64,000 nt of DNA from Mimachlamys varia (GCA_947623455.1 OX392535.1:39766688-39830687), one strand, 5' to 3'; shown: positions 1 to 12,750, counted from the first letter of the stretch. Program-made: numbers and translations. The notes: generated by a model not told the origin, from the sequence alone.

Positions 1-469
1 AAAATTATTTATCTCAATATTACGAGAAACGTTATCTCGTTATTACGAGATACGCTAAGTCGATATTACGAGTTACATCATCTCGTTTTTACGAGTTACG
101 CTAAGTCGTTATTACGAGGTACGCTAAGTCGTTATTACGAGATACGTTATCTCGTTATTACGAGAAACATTATCTCGTTATTACGAGATACGTTATCTCG
201 TTATTACGAGAAACGTCAAGTCGTTATTACGAGATACGTTATCTCGTTATTACGAGATACGCTAAGTCGATATTACAAGTTACATTATCTCGTTATTACG
301 AGTTACGCTAAGTCGTTATTACGAGATACGTTATCTCGTTATTACGAGTGACGCTAAGTCGTTATTACGAGATACGTTATATCGTTATTACGAGATACGT
401 TATATCGTTATTACGATATACGTTATCTCGTTATTACGAGTTACGCTAAGTCGTCATTACGAGATAGGT
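1..469. repeat. Palindromic short tandem array (TCGTTATTACGAGATAC-type)
   Basis: About 20-26-bp units alternate ATCTCGTTATTACGAG with ACGCTAAGTCGTTATTACGAG. Each unit is nearly self-complementary (CTCGT/ACGAG around TTAT), so either strand can fold into serial hairpins. The array runs off the left edge, so its true length is unknown. Related units occur at 1135-1210 and 49145-49495. No coding capacity is seen. Confidence 0.9.
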
Positions 470-635
470 TATGGGGATGGAATTTACTAAAGTGGTATGC
501 ATCAGTATTTAAATGTCGAATAAGACAAGAAACAACATGTGTTTCGAAAAAAAACTGAACGACAGTCTTTTTATCAACGATGTCTTTTATTTGAATTGTT
601 TACTATTTTTTTGTAATATTGTTATAAGTACCATC

Positions 636-1110
636 ACAAGAGGCCGAACGGGCCTGCATCGCTTACCCGTAAAGTAGACTAAAATAAAGGTACATTGTCG
701 TTTAAAATGTAACTTTTTAAAACATATGATCCAGTAAGCTGTGAAAGGCAAACAATAGCATCCAGTTGAATAGGTTTTCATCCCAGTATGCTTCTGTCCA
801 AATTTTACCCTGGCATTGGTTTTGTTATTCATGAGAATGAAATGAGAACTTAATTAAACTTGAACCTTTGACATTGAACATATACATGAATGTCACGTAT
901 TTGAACAAACTTTGTAGCCCTTCATCCCAGCATGTAACTGGTCAAATACCATTAAGCTTGGCCTCTTGGTTGTCTTTTTTACATTTTAAGCGTAATCAAC
1001 TCATGTGATCTTGGATATAAGTAAAGGTAAATCATTTGAATAAACTTCGTAACTGTTCATTGGTCCAGTATTAGTACCCTTGGTCTTTTGGTTTTTGAGA
1101 CGAAGTCGCG
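636..1110 (-). mobile_element. Helitron-like (HINE/pearl-type) element remnant
   Basis: Read on the minus strand, 636-668 gives GGTAAGCGATGCAGGCCC, then GTTC, then GGCCTCTTGT. This short GC hairpin is followed by CTCTTGT. The same terminus closes the 145-bp satellite element at about 55895-55929. The interior to the right holds two degenerate copies of a core phrase (AACAAACTTYGTAGCCCTTCATCCCAGYATG-like, near 780, 905 and 1045), which resembles tandem-core non-autonomous Helitron-like elements of bivalves. Assignment to that class is an inference. No replicase coding is present. Confidence 0.5.
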
Positions 1111-1134
1111 ATCGTTTTGAGTAAAATCCTCTTA

Positions 1135-1210
1135 AGATAACGTATCTCGTAATAACGACTTAGCTTAACTCGCAATAACGAGATAACTTATCTCGTAATA
1201 ACGAGATAAA
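1135..1210. repeat. Short palindromic array, satellite relative
   Basis: Three to four copies of TATCTCGTAATAACGA, related in inverse orientation to the array at 1-469. It lies directly downstream of the Helitron-like remnant. Confidence 0.75.
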
Positions 1211-2080
1211 TATATTTTGCTCAAGTGGTACAAATCGGCTTTCAATAATTTTTTTTTTATAAGTTATGCAAGACATGTGTCTTACATCAATTTCACATAA
1301 CAGGCTTTTTTTAAATTACTTGTCAAGACTGCATTGTTTCTTTGGGTTTGTTAATTGCATCTCGAAAAAGATAATGTTTCGCCAGGTCAATTTTCTTTGA
1401 ACCAGTAGATCTCATAGACTCGTATTTCTTAATAAATATCGGTCGTTCCTTCTTAAAAAAGACACGACAAAAATAAAACTTTCTTCACAGCCGAGAAAAA
1501 AAAATTATTTGATTGATTCTATCCTGAAATTGTTCCGTTTCTTTTACAACATTCGTAATTATAGACATTTCTTTGGTGTTTAACTTCCGGTCGAGTTGTC
1601 AATTATTCATGCAAACAGTTGCTAACAACTTCCGTGCGGTGAACATCGCGACCAGTTGGCAATTACTGTGATTAACGCGGCGATACAAAAAATAGTAAAA
1701 AAAAAACCAACAGATTGAGTTATTTGACTACACTTCATTTCTAACTGGAACGTTATAATCTTGGCCGCCATACCAGAGATTTGGAAATTCTTTTATTTTT
1801 TGGATCGTTTTCTCCCTGAAGCGATTTCATTCCGGAACCTGAAATACTTATATAAAGTTAATTAGGATACCGTTTCTCAAACAGTGTGTAACTTACACCC
1901 GGGTGTAAAGCATGTCCTGTTTGTGGAACGGTACCTTGGACTTTACTTGAAACACATGTTTTTACTGACCATCTATCTCTAACGACTACTCGTCTAAACC
2001 ATCAAACCCGAACAGATTTCTCTGGAGGCAACACGCCTTAATGTCCATTTTAAAGATGCGAACCAAAAAGTCAATCTGGC
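1211..2080. other. Non-coding stretch, nothing recognised
   Basis: AT-rich sequence with homopolymer runs and no open frame with recognisable protein features. No repeat family seen elsewhere in the window was matched here. Confidence 0.5.
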
Positions 2081-2082
2081 TT

Positions 2083-3155
2083 ACAAAAACAAGACAGAAA
2101 ATTCCTTATCGAAGTCCTAAGCTATCTGTCTAAAAATCACCTGTCTTGAAAACTGTCTTACTTCAAATACCATCTGTCTTTCGAAAAACACCTGCATTAA
2201 AACTCCCTTATAAATTACCCCCAAACACTTTATATAAAGAAGCACCTGCCTTAAAACTCACTTACTTCAAATATCTTCTGCCTATAAAGAAGCACCTGTC
2301 TTAAAGTTCACTTACCTCAAAAACCACTTGCCTATAAGGAAGCGTCTACATTAAAGATGAAACACACATATGCTGCCGAAAAATGAATTAAACAGAATCA
2401 TACAGCTGTTTCGTCCTCCTGGGACTCTTTAGTGACGCTAGGGGTCAAAAGGTGGGAATCAAAAATGTCTTAACTAATATAGAACCAGAAGGGTCAGGTG
2501 CGTAAAACACCTTTTATTTATTGATAGAATTCAGAATAAGAATATGATAAATACAGCATAATTTCAAATCGTGTAATACGAAAATGTGTATATTATGTAC
2601 CGTGTCACTTCTCAAATAAGATAACTGTTGCTCTGGAGGCTCCAGCAAACCTCAGGGACTAAAACAATCTACCAGCAGAGTCTGCACTGCCTATTATAAT
2701 AGATAGAGTATGCCGAAAAATGAATTAAAATGCATCATACAGCTGTTTCGTCCTCCTATGACTCTTACGTGATGCTAGGAGCCAAAAAGTGGGAATCCTA
2801 AATTTCTAAACTAATATAGAAGCAGAAGGGTCAGATGCGTAAAGCTCACTTACCACCAACAGTATCAGTCTATAAAGACCCACCTGCCTTAAAGCTATAA
2901 TTACCTCAAACACCATATGTCTATAAATTAACACTTGTCATAAAGCTCACTTACCTCAAACACCATCTGTCTATATAGACTTATCTGCCTTAAAGCTATA
3001 ATGACTTCAAACACCATCTGTTTATAAAGAAACACATGCCTTTAAGCTCTCTAGCTCAAACACAACCTGTCTATAAAGAAGCACCTATCTAAAAGATCAC
3101 TTTCCTCAAACACAATCTACCTATAAAGAACACCTGCCTCAAAGCTCACTTACTG
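2083..3155. repeat. ~54-bp minisatellite interrupted by a duplicated ~140-bp segment
   Basis: Units of the form CACCTGCCTTAAAGCTCAC...TTACCTCAAACACC...CTGTCTATAAAGAAG recur from 2083 to 2370 and from 2840 to 3155. Between them lie two copies of another segment (about 2372-2500 and 2712-2850), each starting GCCGAAAAATGAATTAAA and containing ACAGCTGTTTCGTCCTCCT. A third copy of that segment lies inverted at about 4990-5125. Many units are diverged, so the array is old. Confidence 0.75.
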
Positions 3156-3300
3156 TGAACGAGTAATTAAATCAGATCGTTGACAGGGGTCGTTCGTGCG
3201 ATGTCTATGTGAGGCAGTCACCAGAAAGTGCCGTAGGTCCGTCTAGTAACTTCTGCATCACCTTTCGTTAAGCACCAACGTACATGATGTAGTGCCATAC

Positions 3301-3324
3301 GATGATGATGATGATGATGATGAT
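3301..3324. repeat. (GAT)n microsatellite
   Basis: Eight uninterrupted GAT triplets. Short, with no coding context. Confidence 0.9.
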
Positions 3325-3439
3325 ATATTGAGAAAAAAAACCAGAACAGTTTTTTAAAACGTTTTATTAATGTACGCAAACTGTAAAATCGCATTAAAAT
3401 GTTTAGTAAATGAGAATTATGAACAAAAATTACTAAAGC

Positions 3440-3838
3440 TTCAACAAAATAACAATATCTCTAAATCGATTAAACTAGAGGTAAAATATGAACAATGGAA
3501 AGATGTACATGGAGACCCTCGTAAAAGTACAAGAGGCTAAGTGCAGGTGTTCCGGAAGAGTACGTGTCTTCTGCTTCATCGACGACACTTGTAAATCATC
3601 GTCACATTCAAATAAATATCAAGTCCTAAAAATGAAAACCGAAATCATTTTTAATCCCAACAAGTAAGACATAAAACTTGCCCATAGTCTTCATCAACCT
3701 GCATCTCTCGAATAGATGTGCTGTAAGTTTGTACGTCAGCAGTTGACATCTATTACAAAAATCGCGATATTCAGAGCAAGACCTAGAATAACCAATCAAC
3801 TGTGACATGTAAACACCATAGGATGGAGACTTAGATCC
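3440..3838 (-). pseudogene. Remnant of a reverse-transcriptase retroelement (C-terminal motif plus 3' region)
   Basis: On the minus strand, 3838-3626 reads SPSYGVYMSQLIGYSRSC, then EYRDFCNRCQLLTYKL and FERCRLMKTMGKFYVLLVGI. This is the conserved 'SPAYGVYxSQLIRYARA ... LLTxKLxxQGF' segment that follows the reverse-transcriptase core in many unannotated invertebrate RT proteins (family memory, not checked). It continues into a non-coding 3' part (3610-3440) containing TTCCGGAAGAGTA and GAGACCCTCGTAAAAGTACAAGAGG. Copies at 12265 (+) and 43740 (-) carry the same peptide. The 3' part alone recurs at 6480, 13370, 41022 and 58440. No RT catalytic core remains. The element's class is uncertain. Confidence 0.6.
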
Positions 3839-6479
3839 TTGGACATTCTAGATACTAAATTCTTCGTACCCATACACTTCTACGAGGTTTCTGCTTACTT
3901 CAACTTTAAGGAACACAACTACAGCAACAAGAAAGTTATGGCAAGACTACCACAAATCGTCAGAGCTCTGCCGTTGCCTAATACTTCTGGATAAAAAATG
4001 TGGATAAAATCAACCATGAATTTTAAGAAAGAAAAAAAAAATATAAACCATGAATTCAGCAATTAAGCATACTGTCAACTCCACTCGCCCTGTTCAATTT
4101 AAGACGACAAATTGCACTCTCCATTTCAATTTCAAGCAGTTTTTAAAATAGTGTGTGTTCATGTAAAATATTCGCAACTATTCAGAAAATGTCATTTATG
4201 TCTCAATCCTGTTTGGTTTCTAAATACTGACCTTTTAAATATCTGCAAATAATGAGTTTGCTTTCTAAGTGCTGGCCAAGGCAGTGACGCATCGGGTAAA
4301 ATAGAACGAAAGTGGGGAGGCTCTCTATCTAATGCAAAGAAAGTGTCCGTAATATCAAGCTTTGTGCTCTGTGGTGAATTCTGATGCTCTTTAATCCAGG
4401 AAAAAGAGTTTTTATTGATATTTAAAAATCTAGTTTTCTCCTTCATATTTGTTCCATAAATTCTTTTTTGCTTCTGAGAATTTATACTTTTTGTATTTTT
4501 TTCATACTATTTTTTTAGTAAAAAGGGGAATGATATTAAGCTGAAGGTGATGCACTGAACTGTTTCCGAATCTCTGCAAAACTGGACCAGGAAAATATCC
4601 CAGTATTAACGAAGTCATAAAACTAACACCGCAAACCCACAAAGAAAATAAGACTAAGCGTTCCGGAAGGTAAGCGTCGCCTAGTTTATCGAATAAACGT
4701 GCTATGTGCATTTCAATCTAAGTCAATTTAGAAGGTGCAGCATATGTGTGTGCTACGTCATCTTTAATGATAGGGATGACTGACTGGTAGTTTTTCTTGT
4801 TTTTGTCCCCGAGGTTCGCTGGAGCCTCCATAGCCACAGTTATTTTATTTGAGTAGTGGCACGGTACATAATAAACACATTTTATTTTAGCACATTTTAG
4901 CACATGTGTGTGTTACGTTATCTTTCATAGTAGTACTCGATTTAAAATTATACAAAACTAGTGTAATGTTACTTCTAAATTCATAAAACAAAGGGGTTTT
5001 AAGCACCTGACCCTTCCGCATCTAAATGAGTTAAGAAATTTTGGATTGCCACCTTTTGGCCCCTAGCATCATTGAAGGAGGACGAAACAGCTGTATGATG
5101 CAGTTTAAATCATTTTTCTGGTATACTGTACTTATAACTAAATCTAAAAGGTGTAGTATATGTGTGTTACGTCATCTTTCAAATACTTGCAAAAATTATA
5201 CCGTAATCAATTGGATACATTAGTAGGCAGCCACACAACTACAAGGCACAACTTACGAGCAAGATAAAAACATCGACACTCATATTGGATTTGATTCAGT
5301 TTTTAACACGAAGCGATAACAATACTCCGATTTGACTCGATTTTCACCATGAAGTGATAACACTACTTAAACCAGAAGAAGCTTTTTTTTCCGGACCGCC
5401 TTGTCTTATATTCTCCTTTCTTCAACTGTTCTCGGAAATATTTATATTTTCATTGTTCATATTCTGCCTTAGTTTATCGACTTCGAGTTATCAAGGGTTA
5501 GTAATTGTCTGTTTGCATTTGTGTATTTAGCTCAAAGTGTGTATTTAACAAAATACCCCATGTCTTATTCTTCTACTTGTTGGTATACAGATGAGGTGGA
5601 GTGTTTCACCTGTCACTGTCAATGAATTTTGCCACTAGTTGTACTTTCTTTGGTATTGAAATTCTCGAAAGACGTTTTTCACCACACAAGTAATATTGAC
5701 CCACATGAAGAGAAATGGGGATATTGTACAAGATTTACAATAACAAACATAGTGCACGAGCTCGCGTGCGGATCAATCATGGTCACCTGACAGCTTGATC
5801 AATGGCTGCCATGTAATTTGAGTATGTTCTCTCGTACATTAGATGCTTATGTCTTCAAGATGTCGTACTTTGTCAATTTGGTACAGAAGTTAGTAAAACA
5901 AAATACGTTCTATTTTTCGGTTGTTCGGGTTTTTTTGTCACTTTGGGTTCGACCTTCCTCAACTGCATGGTTTCTGTCAAGCATACAAAAACACCTGAAA
6001 AGTATAGGTTTAATTTCTTCAAAGCTAAAGTCGAATTTCAAAGACTATTGTTTAATAAAACAATAACTTTGTAGGTTCAAGCTAATCATGTAAGGGAATT
6101 ATTGGTGCGATTTGTACTTCATTTTATAATTTTCTTTATTTTGTTAGTTTTTTAATAAAATATAATATTATTTCTATTTGATGACATATGTATTCGTTAC
6201 CAGAAGGAATCATTGTGCAGCATGGACAGGTCAAATCATCAGAAACACAGAATACCCAAACGTAAACCGTAATTTGAATCCAAAATCTATCAGAGTAAAC
6301 CAATTTAAAACACACGTCCAATTTCATCCCAATTCGTAACCATATATATATCTGTCCTCTGATTGTTTCTTCTCTAAACGAATAAAGCAACTAGAAACAA
6401 CAAACACTGGACTATGGAATGCAGTATAAATACAGATTTTGGCATATTTTGGTAGATTAATTAAAGAATTAGAGAACAC
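3839..6479. other. Non-coding stretch with scattered repeat scraps
   Basis: No gene is supported. Recognisable scraps are GTTCCGGAAGGTAAGCGTC at about 4658 (3' part of the RT element), an inverted copy of the 2372-2500 segment at 4990-5125, and a degenerate plus-strand copy of the RT element 3' part at 5390-5500 (TTCATATTCTGCC...AGTTTATCGACTTCGAGTT). The 60-84-codon open frames here look like chance AT-rich frames. Confidence 0.5.
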
Positions 6480-6720
6480 CTAAACGTCAATAAAACCGTT
6501 ATCCGAATTAAAAAGCGATTTAACAAAGTGAAACATAAACACAAAGGTGAAATTTACACAGAGACCCTAGAAAATCAATAAGATAATAAGACCAGGTGTT
6601 CCGGAAGGGTAAGCGTCTTATTCTTCATCAACGACACTCGCCATGTAAATTTAGGTCATATCCAAGTAAAAGTCCTCAAAGAGGGAATCAAGGCATCATT
6701 CTCAATCACAAGTAAGCATA
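6480..6720 (-). mobile_element. 3' fragment of the RT retroelement family
   Basis: Contains GACCAGGTGTTCCGGAAGG, GTAAGCGTCTTATTCTTCATC and ACACTCGCCATGTAAAT, matching the 3' part seen next to the RT peptide at 3440 and (reverse complement) at 12490-12680. No coding sequence remains. Confidence 0.6.
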
Positions 6721-6830
6721 CTAGTTAGCATATTGAAAAGCGTCCACCTTCATATCATACAAAGTGACTGATATCCCTGTAATTTCCTGTAATATGTTGT
6801 TATTTACTGCGTTCATATCTCCTTTTATGT

Positions 6831-7180
6831 AGGTTGGTTGATTGTGTTTACGTCCTATCACCAGTCAGGGTCATTTTAGGACGGCATCACGGTGTATGCG
6901 ATGTAAGTGTGTGTGTTGAGAGCGTGTTATTTGGGAAGATGCGGTATATTCGATGTTTGATTTAAAGTGCTACCACACTGAAGTATATTGCCAAAGGCCC
7001 ACAGCAGAACACCACATCCGGTCACATTATAATGACAACTGGCGAACCAGTCATTCAACTCCCATAATGTTGAGCGTCAAGTAGGGAGTAATAACTATCA
7101 TTGTTAGAGACTCTTGTATGTCTCGGCCAGGGAACAGAACCCAACGTCTTTTTCACAAGGGCGAACGCTCATTCTCCTTT
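6831..7180 (-). mobile_element. Interspersed repeat sharing the SINE tail, minus orientation
   Basis: Starts GGTTGGTTGATTGTGTTTACG, then CCAGTCAGGGTCATTTTAGGACGGC. Further in it has CAGCAGAACACCACATCCGG and TTGAGCGTCAAGTAGGGAGTA. The opposite-strand sequence at 7560-7986 carries the same phrases in the same order, so the two copies form a large inverted pair around 7180-7560. The tail matches the tRNA-derived SINE at 11717-11928. Confidence 0.6.
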
Positions 7181-7559
7181 TAGGTGAGAACAGAACATTT
7201 TAAAACATTGTATAACAACACAACAAAACGTAGATTCAACAGTTCGTTTTTATTATTTACACGGTTATTATACTCATAGCCATACATTTACCACCGTAGC
7301 CCTATCAGGTTTAGCTGACATTCATACAGGCCATGGATGACATCGACCTAGGACGTCATATTTGTTACGTAGGATACCAACAAACCTTCCTGGTTAATTT
7401 TTGTTACTGATTAAATGTTGAATGATTAAAAATTGTTATTGATTTTTATACGATGACATCAATACCATTCAACCCACACCGAGGGTTCTAATAAGCTGTT
7501 TCAAAATCTACCCTGCAGGTAGTGTGTGAGAATAGTACCTGATGCCCCCAATGCATGAT

Positions 7560-7986
7560 TTGTAAGAGGCGACTGGATTTGGGATTTTATCTTTTCCCTT
7601 TTTCTAAAACAACTGCTTTCTTCCTAATGTCTACCTTGATACTACCTCACTTAAGGTCTTTATTGGGTTGTTCGCCTCTGTGAGGAAGTCTTTTGGGTTT
7701 TGTCCCCTGGCCTAGACATACCTGGTAGTTACTACTCCTTGCTTGACGCTCAGTGTTATCATAGTGGAACGACTTGTTTATCCGTTGTCAGTATAATGTG
7801 ACCAAGTGGGTGTTCTGCTTGGGGCATTCGGCGGCAAACGTCAGTGTGTAACACTTAAAATTGCCAAAAATACACATGCACACAACACATACACTCATAT
7901 TGCATACTCCGAGAGGCCGTCCTGAAATGGTTCATGCGGTTAATACAATGTAGCGTAAAAATAATAAAAGTTAATCAAACCAAACC
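7560..7986 (+). mobile_element. Interspersed repeat sharing the SINE tail, plus orientation
   Basis: Reverse complement of the 6831-7180 family: TACTACTCCTTGCTTGACGC, then GTGACCAAGTGGGTGTTCTGC, then GAGGCCGTCCTGAAATGG, ending TTAATCAAACCAAACC. The two copies may be independent insertions or the arms of one foldback element. Divergence between them is moderate. Confidence 0.6.
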
Positions 7987-10199
7987 TGTCGCAAAAATCC
8001 TTCTCTTCACTGACATATATCAATCAACCATACAAATATGGTAAAAAGGGAACTTAATTCGAAATGCAATTTTATCACTCTAATTCAAAAAGTTAGTTAC
8101 ATGGCAAAATGTAAACAAAGAAAGATTTGAAAATACATTGTGAAAAATCCAATACGATCACATATAAGATGGAAGATGCGTGGTATATCTAGGTCAAATT
8201 TAAAAAATGGAAAGTTCTCATATAAAGAATTGTCGTAGTTATAAAAACAAAACAAAACAACTGATGAGCTTTAAAGATAACACCGACTTCCCTATTAAAG
8301 CAAGAGGATGGTGGATAATTTCCGCCAAAATAACAGCTATAGGTTCATGTCCAATAACATACCTTTGTGATGACTCTGTAATGCCCATGTAAAACGCGAA
8401 AATCAATAAATAATAGGCACATTTCGCTGAATCAGATCTTACGGAAAGTTTGAAAAATTATTGGTTTTATCTTTTTATAAAAAAAAACACCTTTTCTCAA
8501 TGATATTGATGCGGATTTTGTCCAGAAAATTTTAATGGTATTCAATACGAACGACTTTAAAATGAATTTCAAAACATCTGTTGTACCATATATATTAACA
8601 AATTATAGATTGACTGGCGTTTGGTATCCTCCAGACCACCTATGCTAATCCTCCTAGGGAGTTCATTGTCCGTATGTTTGTTTAGGATTTGGCTCTGTCG
8701 AGGGATAGATCTTTGGTGAGTTTAACTAATCTCGCTTTGTCTGCGGTCTGTGGACGCGTGGATTAGCATTTTGGTCGACATGATGCCTAATTCAGAAACG
8801 TGTAACTCACGTGTAGACCGCGAGACAACACGAGATGTGGAACAGGTATGTATCTGACAAGTTAAGGCGTCAGTCCATCTGACGTGACCGATACAAGATA
8901 TAGCTGTTTGTATTTTACGTGTTCAGTCTTTGTTTTTCTGTGTTTCTAGTTTTAGTGATCAGTGGGTTTTTCTTAGAATGGCGACACGCGGCGAGACCGA
9001 TCAATGTGTAACCGAGGAGCGTTGACCTTTGACCATTAACATGTGTTGCATTGGTTGATGAATCTAATGAACCCTGGGAGCGGAAGTTCGACTAACATTA
9101 ATGATGTGCGGGGGCAACCTTATTTTGTTCTGGTCACTTTAGGCTCTGATAAGTTCCAATGATTAGTTGCGCGATCCATTGTCGGCAGCTAACCTCTATT
9201 GTTACAGACATTTTCTGGTTTAGGGTCGTCAGTTAACGTTCCATATACATGTGATCCGTTTATAAAAGCGTTAGTAAAGAATCTTCGTCTGTGTTATCTT
9301 TTTCGGATTCCCCCATGCATCATTAGGCCGTCATAATGGAAACAAAAAGAGGACCGAATAACATTGATGGTGAAAGATATTAAAAGCTTAGTCTTTGTCC
9401 TTGACGAGTGTGATGAGGATGTTTGTTAGACTAACTAGATATGACTTGCATTGCGGAGACAATCTGCTTTTAATGTAACTGAATTACTTGAAGAGACAAC
9501 TGGCATTATAAGCTTTTTCTTTGACTTGGTCCATTGTAACATGCTTAGACCACTTTTTCATTTATCGCTTTAGCGGCTCGTGAAACATTACGTTTACAAA
9601 GATTGCAGGTTTTGGTAAAAGTTTCATATCCACTGATACAAAATTTTACAAACCTATATTTTAAGAATGTTTCTTATGTTTGTTTCATTTTGTTGTTTTT
9701 CTATATGTATTTTTTTGTATTTGAGTTTTTTGGGTTTCTTTCACTTTCTATTTTTTTTAACGCATTGATCATTTCAGGCTTCATTATAAAGAAACACTAG
9801 ATTCTTTTCTTATTTACTAAAAATCTTAACAAAAATTGCATAAGTAACATGAATTACACAAATAGTAACTAATTCAATATGCTATTTCGCGATTGTACAA
9901 ACTGTCATTTTTCACTCAAACTAATCCCAAGGCGGCATCTTTGATTCTTCGAGGTTATATTGTAGATTAATATAATATACAACATTAAACATAGAGAATA
10001 CTTTACAAACGAATTAACGGAAGTGTATGTGACGCCTGCGCAGCAAGTTGGGAGATAAGTTTTTAGAAGCTAGCTATGGATATGCATTGTATCAGTTCCA
10101 AGTGGAATTTTTATGGTTATCCAAATTGATTCCTATACAATGAATTATTTTTTTGATTATAATACATGTGTGTAATGACACTGGCTTGTTGTGGATTGA
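7987..10199. other. Non-coding stretch, nothing recognised
   Basis: No coding exon or named repeat is seen. Open frames such as 8207-8392 and 9603-9800 have very skewed Lys/Phe content typical of AT-rich chance frames. Confidence 0.45.
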
Positions 10200-10470
10200 T
10201 TTCTTTAGGTTTTCTATTTATAGTAGCAGTGACCTTGACCTTGACCTTTGACCCTGAAAAGCAATCCCAAGCAAGCACTTTTGTTAATGAAGCATTGTAT
10301 GAAGTTTGAGTTTTATTGGCCCGAGGAAGCTGAAGTAACTGCACCCAAACATATTTTCTATTCATAGCAAGGGACCTTGACATTTGACCTTTGACCCTGA
10401 AAAGCAATCCTAAGCGAGCACCTTTGGTAAGGAAGCAGTGTATGAAGTTTGAGTTTGATTGGCACCGCCG
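10200..10470. repeat. Two-copy tandem repeat, ~143-bp period, with TGACCTTGACC motif
   Basis: TTTCTATTTATAGTAGCAGT, GACCTTGACCTTTGACCCTG and AAAAGCAATCCCAAGCAAGC recur 143 bases later with small changes. The period and the TGACCTTGACC block resemble the 145-bp satellite at 53211-55660, which suggests a distant relative of that core-repeat class. Confidence 0.75.
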
Positions 10471-10513
10471 TCGTTCTCTATATGTCACCTTTCAAGGCGA
10501 CACAAAAATTCAT

Positions 10514-10591
10514 GTGGTCTCTTGAGACGACCCCAAAGTCCACGGGGCCTCTTGAGACGACCCCAAAGTCCACGTGGCCTCTTCAGCCGAC
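10514..10591. repeat. 30-bp tandem repeat, 2.6 copies
   Basis: Unit CTCTTGAGACGACCCCAAAG plus TCCACGKGGC. GC-rich compared with its surroundings. The overlapping 66-67-codon open frames in two phases simply follow the repeat. Confidence 0.85.
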
Positions 10592-10669
10592 TTTCTTCTC
10601 CCCTCCCGATTCCGAGTGGAAAGAGAATCAGAGAGTTACACTCCTATGAAAGTGTCATATAAAACAGAT

Positions 10670-11716
10670 ATGTAAATAATATATTGCATATGGTCAAATG
10701 TTCACTCTCATTTCAATAACAATTTAATATTTTTTTTCTACAAAGCGAAATCGGAATCATACAATGATGAGGTATTATTGTTACACGTTTTCCTAGCTTC
10801 TGTGGTTGAATCGTCAAACGTTTATCATTTCAATGAAAGTTTTATACAGAAATTAACATTTTTACTTTAAAAGGGATAGTGTGGTCTTAAAATGCATGCT
10901 AGAGACAGGAAGATGATAGACACATGCTGGCGTATGTCAAACGGAAATTTTACACACCCTGAAAAATGAAAAGAAAGTTACCGTTGCTGATGCATTTTGG
11001 TATAGTGTGCAGTTCTTATAGTATTTGAGGGAAAGCATAACTTTTACGTGCAAGAAGTCGGAAGGAATCACTTTTACTGACGTCATAATCCGGATGTGCA
11101 TCTGTTCATGCATGAAATATCAGGAGTCATTTGCTTTATGTTGCTTCCCTGTATAATATATGTAATTTTATTTCTTAGTCTGATAAATCCCGCGTGAATG
11201 CTTCGCAATTTGATATACCCTTGTCATACAATGTCTTTATGAAACACAAATGCATGGTTCGGGTATTTTTCGTCCTTAAATCTAGCAAACAAAATGCATT
11301 CAATGGAACATTAATCAAACTATTTCAAAACTTAAAAAAAATCGTCAATGTTAAAATGAACAGATTTAATTTTATCTTCAATTGTAGTTAGTTAGCATCG
11401 AGTTGATGCTTGGTTAACTCAGAGAAATTTATTGTTCAACATTGTCATTTTTTTCGTTTTTTTGCTCCCGAAAACTAAAGGGCACATGCTTGAACAACCT
11501 TATCGAAAGAGTAGACACTGGAAATACAGCTGTAGCGAACAACTGTTGATTGGTCGCAAAAGAGCTGTATGTCACATTCCACATGCGGTCAGTAAATCAG
11601 ATCCCGGTCATTCCGGTTAAAAGCAAGTTCGACAACCATAAAATAATACTTATAAGCGCCACTATCAAGGTAATATGTGTATGTAATCTTCTACAACTTT
11701 ACACTAGTATTTGGTG
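10670..11716. other. Non-coding stretch, nothing recognised
   Basis: AT-rich sequence without recognisable coding, RNA or repeat signals. Confidence 0.45.
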
Positions 11717-11928
11717 TTTGGTTTGATTTATTTTGTTTCACGTCCTATTAACAACCAGGGTCATTTAAGGACGTGCCAGGTTTTGGAGGTAGATGAAAGC
11801 CGGATTACCTAGAGAAAAACCACCGACCTGCGGTCAGTACCTGGCAACTGCCCCACGTGGGATTCGAACTGGCAACCCACGAGGGCTATGTCGGGACACC
11901 GTAACCGCTCGGCCACCGCGGCCCCCTG
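11717..11928 (-). mobile_element. tRNA-derived SINE (Leu/Ser-like head), complete
   Basis: On the minus strand it begins GGCCGCGGTGGCCGAGCGG, an A-box-like start typical of Ser/Leu tRNAs. About 50 bases later comes the B box GGTTGCCAGTTCGAATCCC. The body contains CCTGGCACGTCCTTAAATGA, and the element ends in GTGAAACAAAATAAATCAAACC. The tail is shared with the repeats at 6831 and 7986, implying one partner LINE 3' end. RNA polymerase III transcription is expected from the boxes. It is not a functional tRNA gene. Confidence 0.75.
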
Positions 11929-12239
11929 CATTTGTATTTCGCGATAAGATGTAATATTTATTAAAAATAAATATTAACAATTCAATCAGATATGAAACTA
12001 TACAGGTACCATACATGTTTAGTAACAAAGGCTACTCAAAGTATATTTTAAATAATACAGAATATATTACATACATGTAATAAACAAATTACCAACATTT
12101 ATCGTGTTGATGCTTCTTCGATCCCCGTCCTTCTAATTAACTTCATCAATTCTCATTAAGCCTATGAGTGCTGCTGATTCGATATACAGATCATTTCACA
12201 TTCATTTTCGCCGCATTAGATTGGTGCGTTTCTTTTACT

Positions 12240-12750
12240 TTATAAGGGGATGCACTTCCCTGACGTAATTTTGATAGATAATAGATGTCGTCTACTGACA
12301 AAACAAACTTACTACACAGGGATTCAAGAGATGCAGGTTGATGAAAAATATGAGCAAGTTTTGTGGTCACCATCTTGGTCTCATTGAGAAATATTTTGTA
12401 TCCTTGTGCGATATGAACGATGGACGTTTTTATGAATGCTCATTAGTGTGTTTACTTGTTGTGATTGAGAATGATGACTCGGTTCTCACTTTGAGGAATT
12501 TACGTTAACATGGATGCGAGAAAGAATTGCATGGCGGATGTCGTCGATGACGCAGAAGACGCTTACTCTTCCGGAACATCTGGTCTTATTCTCTTGTACT
12601 TTTACAAGGGTCTCCATTTAAATCTTTTCCCAGTTCATATTTTGCCCCTAGTTAATCGATTTTGAGTTCGATTTATGGTGTTGTTGACGATTCAGTATTC
12701 CCTGAATTTAACCTATACTAACAAATATTCGTATACAATTGTAGACGACG
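12240..12750 (+). pseudogene. RT retroelement remnant, C-terminal peptide plus 3' region
   Basis: About 12295-12400 reads LTTQGFKRCRLMKNMSKF, then CGHHLGLIEKYF, the same peptide block as in the 3440 and 43740 copies. It is followed by the shared 3' part: GTCGTCGATGACGCAGAAG, CGCTTACTCTTCCGGAACA, ATTCTCTTGTACTTTTAC and TTCATATTTTGCCCCTAGTT. This copy shows that the dispersed 'TTCCGGAA' repeat is the 3' end of the RT element and not a separate family. The RT core is absent. Confidence 0.6.

Noticed and set aside
587..832. 81-codon frame near the left edge
   Set aside because: It overlaps the Helitron-like terminus and has no recognisable protein features.
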